Positions 1-5,309 of a DNA stretch of 6,157 nt are shown here, in pieces (positions within the stretch are counted from its first letter, which is position 1; each line of letters starts with the position of its first letter). The stretch covers positions 1 through 6,157 of the forward strand of contig JAICLM010000131.1 of the NCBI GenBank assembly GCA_025927435.1, in the 5' to 3' direction. Below the pieces are notes generated by a model. The model was not told the DNA's origin, made no database searches, and saw only the letters and a list, made by a program, of their open reading frames with translations. The translations under genes were made by a program, and so were the position numbers. The stretch is from Thermoleophilia bacterium (GTDB lineage Bacteria; Actinomycetota; Thermoleophilia; Gaiellales; Gaiellaceae).

Positions 1-1
1 G

Positions 2-823
2 CACGTGCTCGTGGTCGCGAACGAGACCGTCGATGCGAAGACGTTGCGGGAAGCGCTCGCGGCGCGCGGCGACGACCTCCAGGCCACGGTGGTGTCCCCG
101 GTCAACGAGCCGCAGCGCGGCTATGTCGTGTACGCGGACACGCGCCGTGCGTCGGCGCAGCGGCGCCTCGATCGGGCGCTCGGCCACCTGCGCGAGGCCG
201 GGATCCCGGCCGACGGCTACGTCGTCGAGGCCGACCCCGCGGCGGCGGTTCGCGACGCGCTGGCGACGCTCGAGCCGCCGGTCGACGAGGTGCTCGTCTC
301 GACCCATCCCGAGGAGAAGTCCGGCTGGCTGCGGCGCGGCGTGCTCGACCGGATCCGCTCCGCCGCCGCCGAGGTTCCCGTCGAGCACCTCGTCTCCGAC
401 GGCACCACGCCGAACGAGGCGAACGTGCTCGTGATCGCGAACGAGACGGTGCTCGGCGAGCCGCTCCTGGCCAAGATCCGCGAGCGAGCGGCGGCGAGCC
501 CGGCGAGCTTCCTGATCATGTCGCCGCAGAGCGATCCGACCGCGGGGGAGCACCCGGAGGCCGAGCGACGGCTGAAGCGCGCCCTCGCGCAGCTGCGCGG
601 GGCGGGCATCGACGTCCACGGCCAGGTCTCGCATCCCGATCCGTTCAGCGCGGCGATGGAGGCGGTGCACGACGAGCGCGTCGACGAGATCGTCGTCTCG
701 ACGTTCGAGCCGCTCAAGTCGGGCTGGCTGCGCGGAGACGTCGTGGAGCGGTTGAAGAAGGAAACTGGCCTCCCGGTCGAGCACGTCGTCGTCGAGCGCT
801 CCTGGACGGAGGTGCCGGCATAG
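2..823 (+). CDS. Tandem universal-stress-protein-like (USP-like) two-domain protein, 5' end outside window
   Basis: The frame is open to the left edge and ends at TAG (821-823). Counting from the GTG at 5, 272 residues are visible, made of two homologous halves. ANETV recurs at residues 5-9 and 145-149, VDE(V/I)(L/V)VST at 93-100 and 226-233, KSGWLR at 105-110 and 238-243, and PVEH at 125-128 and 257-260. Each half alternates hydrophobic strands with helices, as in Rossmann-like USP folds. The classical USP nucleotide motif (GxxG, then about nine residues, then GS/T) is not seen; an STxxxxKSGWLR segment stands in its place, so ATP binding is doubtful. Codon 2-4 is His, and repeat 2 has Asn before the same VLV strand, so the GTG at 5 is probably internal and the true start lies upstream. 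It is followed directly by ctaE, which overlaps its stop. The fold and coding status are fairly secure; the function is unknown, with a stress or respiratory accessory role only inferred. Confidence 0.82.
   Translation, partial: HVLVVANETVDAKTLREALAARGDDLQATVVSPVNEPQRGYVVYADTRRASAQRRLDRALGHLREAGIPADGYVVEADPAAAVRDALATLEPPVDEVLVSTHPEEKSGWLRRGVLDRIRSAAAEVPVEHLVSDGTTPNEANVLVIANETVLGEPLLAKIRERAAASPASFLIMSPQSDPTAGEHPEAERRLKRALAQLRGAGIDVHGQVSHPDPFSAAMEAVHDERVDEIVVSTFEPLKSGWLRGDVVERLKKETGLPVEHVVVERSWTEVPA
423..450 (+). repeat. Second copy of an internal DNA repeat within the USP-like gene (first copy 3-30)
   Basis: Bases 423-450 match bases 3-30 at 26 of 28 positions, exactly 420 bp (140 codons) apart. 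They encode the first beta strand of each USP-like domain (VLVVANETV and VLVIANETV). A shorter match occurs at the KSGWLR codons near 317 and 716. This marks an intragenic domain duplication; strong protein constraint could explain the DNA identity as well as recency could. Confidence 0.7.
808..812 (+). promoter_or_regulatory. Shine-Dalgarno site that sets the ctaE start
   Basis: GGAGG lies inside the last codons of the USP-like gene. Seven bases separate it from the ATA at 820-822, which is ideal spacing. No other Shine-Dalgarno-like match sits before the first in-frame ATG (925), which is preceded by gacgctcggc. This site is the main reason for placing the ctaE start at 820. Confidence 0.6.
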
Positions 824-1440
824 CCACCTATTCGCACGCCGAGCCGGTCGGGCACGACGAGCACGAGCATCACGGCCCGCCGATCCCGCACTACAGCTCG
901 CGGATCAAGCCCGAGACGCTCGGCATGTACCTCTTCATCGCGTCGGAGATCATGCTCTTCGGCTCGTTCTTCACGGCCTACTTCTTCGTGAGGATCGTCA
1001 ACGGCGTGCCGTGGCCGACGCCGCCCTACGAGCTGCCGGTCTTCGTCGCGACGATCAACACCTTCATTCTCATGACGTCGAGCGCGACGATGCACTGGGC
1101 GACGGTGTCGATCAAGCGCGGCAACGTCTGGGGGATGCGCGCCGGGCTCCTGCTCACGTTCCTCATGGGGCTCGCCTTCCTCATCTCCCAGCTCTACGAG
1201 TACATGCGGGCGGGCTTCAACACGTCGGACGGCGCCTTCCCCACGATCTTCTTCTGCCTCACCGGCCTGCACGGCTGCCACGTGTTCGTCGGGCTCACGA
1301 TCCTCGCCTTCATGACGATACGCGCGTTCCGCGGGCACTTCTCCGCCGAACACCATCACGGCGTCGAGATCGGCGGGATCTACTGGCATTTCGTCGACGT
1401 GATGTGGATCGTCGTCTTCACGACGGTCTACATCCTCTGA
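820..1440 (+). CDS. ctaE: Cytochrome c oxidase subunit III (short form), apparent ATA start
   Basis: Subunit III of an aa3/caa3-type haem-copper oxidase, an integral membrane protein that stabilises the catalytic subunit I and its proton-uptake side. Family hallmarks are visible: SEIMLFGSFFTAYF near residues 42-55 with the conserved membrane Glu, the LTGLHGCHVFVGL helix, and a C-terminal YWHFVDVMWIVVFTTVYIL block. It has about five membrane helices, as in actinobacterial short subunit III. The product is 206 aa from 820; known actinobacterial CtaE is close to 200 aa. In this frame there is no ATG, GTG or TTG from 727 to 924, so the first canonical start (ATG 925) would remove a conserved-looking tail ending HYSSRIKPETLG and would lack a ribosome site. 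ATA at 820 has GGAGG seven bases upstream and overlaps the preceding TAG by four bases (ATAG). The tail is His-rich (HDEHEHHG, residues 12-19). Subunits I and II are not in the window and would be expected upstream. Identity is very sure; the start is less so. Confidence 0.95.
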   Translation: MATYSHAEPVGHDEHEHHGPPIPHYSSRIKPETLGMYLFIASEIMLFGSFFTAYFFVRIVNGVPWPTPPYELPVFVATINTFILMTSSATMHWATVSIKRGNVWGMRAGLLLTFLMGLAFLISQLYEYMRAGFNTSDGAFPTIFFCLTGLHGCHVFVGLTILAFMTIRAFRGHFSAEHHHGVEIGGIYWHFVDVMWIVVFTTVYIL

Positions 1441-1460
1441 CCGGCGGGTAAGAGCGGGGT

Positions 1461-2012
1461 ATGCGCAACCCGCTCCGCAGCGAGGGCGAGGCCTACCGGC
1501 TCCTCTGGATCGTCGTCGGCGGCGCGGCCGTGATCATCGTCGCGGCTTTCATCAACACCTGGCTGGGCGTCGCGGCGGCCGTGATCGCCTTCGGGGCGCT
1601 CGGCTGGTGGTTGATGCACGAGCCGGTCCCGGGCGCGGCCGAGCCGCCGCCCGTCGTGACCTCGGAGACTCCGCCCGGCACCCATCGCGTGCTCGTCGTA
1701 GCGCCGCCCGGCACCGAGAGGGTTTCCGTTCCCGACGGGGCGGAGGTGCTCGTCGTCGTGCCGGCTGTCGCCTCGACCAGCGAATCGCTGACGGGCGCGG
1801 TGGACGACCGCCGCGACGATGCCGAGGCGACCGCGGCGGCGCTCGAGTCCAGCCTCGACGGCGCGCGCGTCGAGGTCGGCGCAGACGATCCCGCGTTGGC
1901 GGTCGAGGACGCGCTGCGAGTCTTCGGCGCCGACGAGGTGCTGGTTGCGGGAGACGACGGGATGCTGGAGGCGATCCGCGAGCGGGTCGCGCTTCCCGTC
2001 AGCCGCGCGTAA
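1461..2012 (+). CDS. Two-helix membrane protein with C-terminal USP-like domain
   Basis: 183 aa, beginning 20 bases after the ctaE stop; an in-frame TAA at 1449-1451 makes ATG 1461 the first possible start. A short polar N-terminus precedes two hydrophobic helices (about residues 14-32 and 34-52, the second ending GWWLM), then a Pro/Glu-rich linker (54-73). The soluble part starts HRVLVVAPPG (75-84), like a first beta strand. The segment from about 117 to 182 follows the plan of the USP-like repeats in the upstream gene: an acidic/Ala-rich helix, ARVEVGADDPALAVEDAL, then ADEVLVAGDD and a final helix with AIRERVALPVS. Compare ADPAAAVRDAL, VDEVLVST and VPVEH in the neighbour. The KSGWLR loop is missing. 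It occupies the position where subunit IV (ctaF) often follows subunit III, but two helices plus a soluble domain do not fit CtaF as I know it. Probably co-transcribed with ctaE; function unknown. The USP relation is inferred by eye. Confidence 0.8.
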   Translation: MRNPLRSEGEAYRLLWIVVGGAAVIIVAAFINTWLGVAAAVIAFGALGWWLMHEPVPGAAEPPPVVTSETPPGTHRVLVVAPPGTERVSVPDGAEVLVVVPAVASTSESLTGAVDDRRDDAEATAAALESSLDGARVEVGADDPALAVEDALRVFGADEVLVAGDDGMLEAIRERVALPVSRA

Positions 2013-2020
2013 ATGCCCTT

Positions 2021-2052
2021 TCAGCCGAGGCTGATGCGGTACCGCACCTCGG
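2021..2052. other. Nested inverted repeats at a convergent gene junction
   Basis: TCAGCC-GA-GGCTGA (2021-2034) abuts the perfect 12-bp palindrome TGCGGTACCGCA (2035-2046), and CCGAGG (2025-2030) can also pair with CCTCGG (2047-2052) around that palindrome. The block covers the stop and last codons of the GNAT gene, eight bases from the end of the + strand operon. It could fold at the 3' ends of both convergent transcripts, but neither strand has a T-run after the stem, so it is not a textbook intrinsic terminator. It may simply be a chance result of GC-rich codons. Confidence 0.35.
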
Positions 2053-2524
2053 TGACCGGAACACCGAGGAATTCCTCCCGGCGGCGCCCGTCGGCGGGCG
2101 ACCAGCCTTCTCGCTCGTAGAAGCGCCGCGCCCGCGGATTGTCCTCGAGCACCCACAGGTGAGCGGCGGCGAATCCGTTCGCGCGCAACGCGGCGATTAC
2201 AGCGGCCATCAGGGCCGACCCGGCCCCCGAGCCCCAGGCCTCGGGCAAGGCATAGATGGCGTACAGCTCACCCTCACCGGACCCGTCACGACTGTCCCCG
2301 CATGAGGCGAAGCCGACGATCGACCCGTCGTCTTCGGCTACGAAGATCGAGCGGCGTGGCTCGGTATCGGACAGGTGCTGACGCCAGCGCTCCTGTCGGG
2401 TGCCGAGGTCGATGCCGGCCAGCCGCTCCGCGCCGAAGACGTGTGCGTAGGCGGCCTGCCAGGTTCGGACGTGTACCGCGGCGATCGCCGCAGCGTCCTC
2501 GAGCCATGCCTCCCGAACCTCCAG
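2021..2524 (-). CDS. GNAT-family N-acetyltransferase, apparent CTG start
   Basis: Transfers an acetyl group from acetyl-CoA to an amine on an unknown substrate; cytosolic. The frame gives 167 aa, normal for a single GNAT domain. The N-terminal part reads EVREAWLEDAAAIAAVHVRT followed by WQAAY, a typical beta1/alpha1 of this superfamily. Motif A is ELYAIYALPEAWGSGAG (to residue 102), with a GSGAG acetyl-CoA pyrophosphate loop. Motif B is LWVLEDNPRARRFYEREGW, with the Asn and Tyr usually seen there. The frame opens after a TAA at 2531-2533 and has no ATG, GTG or TTG until 2248, which would delete half the domain. CTG at 2524-2522 puts the initiator just before EVREA, where Met is expected, and lies two bases after the cytochrome stop, so coupled translation is likely. 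No good Shine-Dalgarno is visible (only GGTAAG). The family is sure and the start uncertain; a base error or an undetected alternative start remains possible. Confidence 0.85.
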   Translation of the reverse strand: MEVREAWLEDAAAIAAVHVRTWQAAYAHVFGAERLAGIDLGTRQERWRQHLSDTEPRRSIFVAEDDGSIVGFASCGDSRDGSGEGELYAIYALPEAWGSGAGSALMAAVIAALRANGFAAAHLWVLEDNPRARRFYEREGWSPADGRRREEFLGVPVTEVRYRISLG

Positions 2525-2526
2525 CG

Positions 2527-3219
2527 CTACTTACCGGCGGACGAGGAGACGTACTTCGCGACGGCCTGGATCTGGGCGTCGCTCAGCTTCCCCTTGAACG
2601 CCGGCATCGCGCCGCCGCCGACCTCGACCTGGTGGGCCACGACGTCCGTAGCTGGCTTGAGCTGGTCGAGGTTCCGCCCGACCGTCCCGGTCGCCCCCGC
2701 AGCGGAGAGCGTGTGGCAGCCGGCGCACCCGGCTCCCTTGAAGATCTTCGCGCCGTCCGTGCCGAGGCTCGCGAATCCACCGCCCTCGGTGAACCCGCCC
2801 TGGCCCGCGACCGAGGCGACGTAGGCGGCGACGTCGATCGCGTCCTCGCCCTTGACGATGTTCGCCGGCATCGTCGGCTGCACCTTGAAGTCGCCGAGCT
2901 TGCCGTTCGTGTACGTGGCGATCTCGCCCGAGCCGAGGCGGATCTGGTCGAGGACGACATTCTCGATCGAGCTCTGCGGATAGCCGTCGGCGACGGCGGC
3001 CGCGAAGGCGTTGTCCAGGTTCGGGCCGATCGTCCCGCTCGTGCCCGCCGCCTGCAGCGAGTGACACGACCCGCAGTTCTGGGTGAAGAGCTGCTGGCCG
3101 GACTGCGTGTCCGCCTGCCGGCCTGCGCTGGCCACGCCGCCGGTGCCGCAGCCGGCGGCGAGCAATGCCGCCGCCACGAGCCCAGCCCCCAGCGCCCCGA
3201 CCCGGTACGGCCGCTTCAA
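2527..3219 (-). CDS. Diheme c-type cytochrome lipoprotein
   Basis: An electron carrier on the outer face of the membrane, 230 aa. The N-terminus MKRPYRVGALGAGLVAAALL followed by AAGC is a lipoprotein signal with probable lipidation at Cys24. Two class I cytochrome c domains follow in tandem: CGSCH at residues 49-53 with probable axial Met117 (QPTMPANI), and CAGCH at 165-169 with probable Met205 (GGAMPAFKGKLSD). Similar elements recur in both domains, such as AAGTSGTIGPNLD and AAGATGTVGRNLD. The TTG start at 3219 is the only plausible one: codons further upstream belong to the STAS gene read in another frame, and TTG places the charged and hydrophobic signal regions correctly. It starts seven bases after the STAS stop and ends two bases before the GNAT start. 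A role as donor to the cytochrome oxidase whose subunit III is nearby is plausible but inferred; a c-type domain in other respiratory or dehydrogenase pathways is the alternative. Confidence 0.93.
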   Translation of the reverse strand: MKRPYRVGALGAGLVAAALLAAGCGTGGVASAGRQADTQSGQQLFTQNCGSCHSLQAAGTSGTIGPNLDNAFAAAVADGYPQSSIENVVLDQIRLGSGEIATYTNGKLGDFKVQPTMPANIVKGEDAIDVAAYVASVAGQGGFTEGGGFASLGTDGAKIFKGAGCAGCHTLSAAGATGTVGRNLDQLKPATDVVAHQVEVGGGAMPAFKGKLSDAQIQAVAKYVSSSAGK

Positions 3220-3226
3220 CGCAGCT

Positions 3227-3583
3227 TCAACCTTGGGGAACTCCGACCGCCGACACGGCCTCCTCGCGCGTGGGATAGATCGTGAAGACCTTGTCGAGGC
3301 CGGTGATCTCGAAGATCTTGGTGATGTTGCGGTCGCTGCAGACGAGCGACAGCTGGCCCTCGTTCGTCCGCAGCCGCTTGACGCCGCCCACGAGGACGCC
3401 CAGCGTCGTCGAGTCGATGAACGTCGTCCCGCTGAAGTCGACGATGACCTCCTTGCCACCCTGTCCGATCACCTCGAGCAGCTGCTGCTTGAACTCGGGC
3501 GCCGTGTAGAGGTCGACCTCGCCCGTGAGCGAGATGACATAGGCGTCGCCGCTGAGCTGCTCGGTCCTGATGTCGAAATTCAT
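3227..3583 (-). CDS. STAS-domain anti-sigma factor antagonist
   Basis: A 118-aa single STAS domain of the SpoIIAA/RsbV type. In that family the unphosphorylated protein binds an anti-sigma kinase (SpoIIAB/RsbW type) and frees its sigma factor. The N-terminal strand MNFDIRTEQLSGDAYVISL leads into TGEVDLYTAPEF (residues 20-31). The phosphorylation loop is FIDSTTLGVLVGG, with Ser58 directly after Asp57, the same arrangement as the SpoIIAA phosphoserine. ATG 3583 is chosen because GGGGGA (3596-3591) lies seven bases upstream and the domain starts at once; an ATG at 3616 would add a poor, unconserved-looking extension. No cognate kinase or sigma factor is next to it. It is the first gene of a probable three-gene transcript with the cytochrome and GNAT genes, which is an unusual partnership. 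Its real partner, and whether it acts on sigma at all, cannot be read from here. Confidence 0.93.
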   Translation of the reverse strand: MNFDIRTEQLSGDAYVISLTGEVDLYTAPEFKQQLLEVIGQGGKEVIVDFSGTTFIDSTTLGVLVGGVKRLRTNEGQLSLVCSDRNITKIFEITGLDKVFTIYPTREEAVSAVGVPQG

Positions 3584-3636
3584 GCGCAGATCCCCCGGGA
3601 GTCGTTCGCCGGCCACTGGCGGGCCGCTCGGGCGTG

Positions 3637-3642
3637 AGTCTA
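3637..3642 (-). promoter_or_regulatory. Candidate -10 box for the STAS-cytochrome-GNAT operon
   Basis: On the - strand, TAGACT fits TAnAnT and lies in the only sizeable gap (84 bp) between the TPR and STAS genes. It would start the transcript near 3630 with a leader of roughly 45 bases that contains the GGGGGA ribosome site. The best -35 match is weak (TTGCGG, 15-bp spacing), so an alternative sigma factor or chance is possible. Confidence 0.35.
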
Positions 3643-3647
3643 TCCGC

Positions 3648-3661
3648 GCGGCCGGGGCCGC
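3648..3661. other. Short GC hairpin between the TPR and STAS genes
   Basis: GCGGCC-GG-GGCCGC is a perfect inverted repeat seven bases beyond the TPR stop in the direction of transcription. It could mark the 3' end of the tat-TPR transcript, but it has no following T-run and the two-base loop means only about five pairs would form. In a GC-rich gap this may be chance. Confidence 0.25.
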
Positions 3662-3667
3662 AATCGA

Positions 3668-4534
3668 CTAGCCGCCGGACTTGACCGTCGGCGTCCCCTT
3701 GGAGAGCGCCTTGATCTCGTTCTGGATCTGCTTCTTCAGCGGGGCGTTGGGATAGACCCTCAGGTAGCTCTTCAGCGCCGTGACGGCGGTCTTGCTGTCG
3801 CCGGCGTTCACGGCCGCCGTCGCGAGCTCCTGGAGATACGTCGCGTTGCGGGGATGGATCTTCGACGCCTGCTTGTAGGCCTTCACGGCCTCCGTGAAAG
3901 CGGTCGTCGCCTTCGTGTACAGGTCGGACGTCCGGGCCGCCGCCCGCTGCGACACGTTCTGGTAGGTGGGGTTCTGGCCGACTGCGGCCCCGAGGGTGCC
4001 GCTGGGCAGGAACGGTGCGCTCGGATCCGCCTGCTGGGCCGCCTGCTGCGCGGTCTGGTACCGGGTCGAGAACGTGTTGGCCTGGGACATCTGGAGGCCG
4101 CCGAGCTCGGCCCAGGTCGCCGCGTCCTTGTCCTTCTGCGCGAGGTAGCTCTGGAGCGCGACGATCGCCTGGGCGTTGTTCCCCTTCTCCTCGTACGCAG
4201 TAGCGAGATCGCGGTATCCCTTCGCAGGATTCTTCAGGATCTCGTCCTGCGCCTTCGAGATGGAGCTGCCGCCGCCGCCCCCGAACAGGCCGGTGTACAG
4301 GTCGCTGAGGCCCCCGCTACCCGAGCCGACGCCGACGAAGACGAAGCTGATCATGAAGACGACGGCGAGCAGGGCGTAGACCCACTTCTGGTGGCGCCGC
4401 ATCCGGACGAAGAAGAGCTCCTGGTTCGGGTTGCCGCCGCCGGCGTGGCGCCGTCGGCCGCGGGCGCGCGCCTTCGGGGGCTGTTGCGCCTTCGCCCTCG
4501 CCTGCTGCTTCGCCTTGACCGCTGCCCTGGCCAT
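3668..4534 (-). CDS. Membrane-anchored TPR protein, third gene of the tat cluster
   Basis: 288 aa. The N-terminus (1-35) is Ala/Lys/Arg/Gln-rich and strongly basic, which should keep it in the cytoplasm. One membrane helix follows (about 51-69, KWVYALLAVVFMISFVFVG), then a Gly/Ser-rich linker (70-91) and an extracytoplasmic domain. TPR-like units are visible at about 104-135 (GYRDLATAYEEKGNNAQAIV) and in the last 85 residues (FTEAVKAYKQASKIHPRNAT, then the LATAAVNAGDSKTAVTALKS unit ending in YPNAP). Between them lies a Gln/Ala-rich insert with AAQQADPSAPFLPSGTLG. Its ATG overlaps the tatC stop by one base (TGATG), so it is translationally coupled. The layout of basic tail, single helix and outward TPR resembles E. 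coli YfgM, a Sec-associated protein, but that is analogy, not homology. A helper role for exported proteins or a cell-envelope scaffold are both possible. Coding and topology are confident; function is not known. Confidence 0.88.
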   Translation of the reverse strand: MARAAVKAKQQARAKAQQPPKARARGRRRHAGGGNPNQELFFVRMRRHQKWVYALLAVVFMISFVFVGVGSGSGGLSDLYTGLFGGGGGSSISKAQDEILKNPAKGYRDLATAYEEKGNNAQAIVALQSYLAQKDKDAATWAELGGLQMSQANTFSTRYQTAQQAAQQADPSAPFLPSGTLGAAVGQNPTYQNVSQRAAARTSDLYTKATTAFTEAVKAYKQASKIHPRNATYLQELATAAVNAGDSKTAVTALKSYLRVYPNAPLKKQIQNEIKALSKGTPTVKSGG

Positions 4535-5304
4535 CAGCCGCCCAGGGTAGCCGAGGCAGGCGCGGCCTTTGCCTGGCGGCGCTCGGCGAGAATCGAGAGC
4601 CAGATCGAGAGCTCGAAGAGCGCCCAGAGCGGAATCGTCTCGATCACCGTCGTGACCGGGTCGATGCCGGGCAGCGCGACCCCCACACAGGCGACGATGA
4701 AGTAGCCGATCCGCCGGTTCCGCCGCAGCTGGCCGGTCGAGAGGATGCCCAGGCGGACGAGGGCGAGAACGAAGATCGGCAGCTCGAAGACGATCGCCAT
4801 GGCGAGGAGCACCATGACCACGAACGAGTAGTAGTCGCTCGCGCGCAGCTGGATGTTGAAGTAGGCCTTGTCGTAGTTCGTCAGGTAGTGGATTGCTGCG
4901 GGCAAGGCGACGTAGTAGCCGAACACGATCCCCGCCACGAGGAGCCCCGCGGCGAACAGTACGAAGCTGCGCACCCGACGCTGCGCGCCGGGCTCCACCG
5001 CAGGCGCCAGGAACGCCCAGAGCTGCCAGAGCAACACGGGCAGCGCGAGCAAGAGGCCGGTCCAGAGGCTGATCTTCATCACCGTCAGGAACGGCTCGGC
5101 TACGGAGAGCGTGATCGGCTTGCCTACGTGGCTCGGCAGGTAGCGATTGAGCCAGTGGAGGATGTGGTTGTGGAACCCGTAGGCGACGGCGAATCCGGCG
5201 AGGAGCGCCGCGAGGCTGACGAAGATCCGCTGACGCAGCTCCTCGAGGTGCTCGACGACGGTCGCCTCCTCGCTGTGCGCTAGGCGACGAGGCAGCGGAC
5301 GCAT
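4534..5304 (-). CDS. tatC: Twin-arginine translocase subunit TatC
   Basis: TatC is the receptor of the Tat pathway; it recognises twin-arginine signal peptides on folded proteins and recruits TatA to form the pore. The 256-aa product has six hydrophobic segments. Family motifs are HLEELRQR (residues 19-26, cytoplasmic), SVAEPFLTVMKISLWTGLLL (67-86), LPVLLWQLWAFLAPA (88-102), VFELPIFVLAL (172-182, with the conserved membrane Glu174) and ALPGIDPVTTVIETIPLWAL (210-229). Glu22 matches E. coli Glu15. The loop after FLAPA reads VEPGAQRRVR: Gln108 stands where E. coli TatC has Glu103 before RR, a residue implicated in signal-peptide binding. Start ATG 5304 is five bases after the tatA stop; no clear Shine-Dalgarno is seen, so coupling to tatA is likely. 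It overlaps the TPR gene by one base. The identification is very secure. Confidence 0.97.
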   Translation of the reverse strand: MRPLPRRLAHSEEATVVEHLEELRQRIFVSLAALLAGFAVAYGFHNHILHWLNRYLPSHVGKPITLSVAEPFLTVMKISLWTGLLLALPVLLWQLWAFLAPAVEPGAQRRVRSFVLFAAGLLVAGIVFGYYVALPAAIHYLTNYDKAYFNIQLRASDYYSFVVMVLLAMAIVFELPIFVLALVRLGILSTGQLRRNRRIGYFIVACVGVALPGIDPVTTVIETIPLWALFELSIWLSILAERRQAKAAPASATLGG

Positions 5305-5309
5305 GGCGG

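Noticed and set aside
5..7. GTG at 5 as the true start of the USP-like gene
   Set aside because: It falls inside the first beta strand when matched to repeat 2, and the preceding codon is open, so the start is probably off the window.
217..1389. Long - strand open frame opposite the USP-like gene and ctaE
   Set aside because: It has an Arg/Glu/Pro/Ser-biased product without recognisable domains and lies antisense to two well-supported genes; high GC keeps such frames open.
1461..2012. Annotation of the membrane protein as oxidase subunit IV (CtaF)
   Set aside because: Position suits, but it has two helices plus a soluble alpha/beta-like domain instead of a mostly membrane protein; no CtaF motif seen.
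2021..2248. GNAT gene beginning at TTG 2248 as a 75-aa protein
   Set aside because: It would drop beta1, alpha1 and part of the acetyl-CoA-binding core, while the upstream 92 codons in the same frame read as good GNAT sequence.
2302..3285. Long + strand open frame opposite the GNAT and cytochrome genes
   Set aside because: Arg-rich product of low complexity; the opposite strand has clear CxxCH and GNAT motifs.
3220..3459. N-terminal extension of the cytochrome frame up to an ATG at 3459
   Set aside because: The added residues are the STAS gene read out of frame and would bury the lipoprotein signal; TTG 3219 fits better.
3584..3616. STAS gene starting at ATG 3616
   Set aside because: The 11 extra residues are not part of a STAS domain, and ATG 3583 has a strong GGGGGA ribosome site that lies inside that extension.
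3854..4705. + strand open frame opposite the TPR gene and the end of tatC
   Set aside because: Composition-driven Leu/Arg/Ala-rich product, no domain, antisense to supported genes.
4888..5283. + strand open frame opposite tatC
   Set aside because: Antisense to a secure tatC; charged product without family features.
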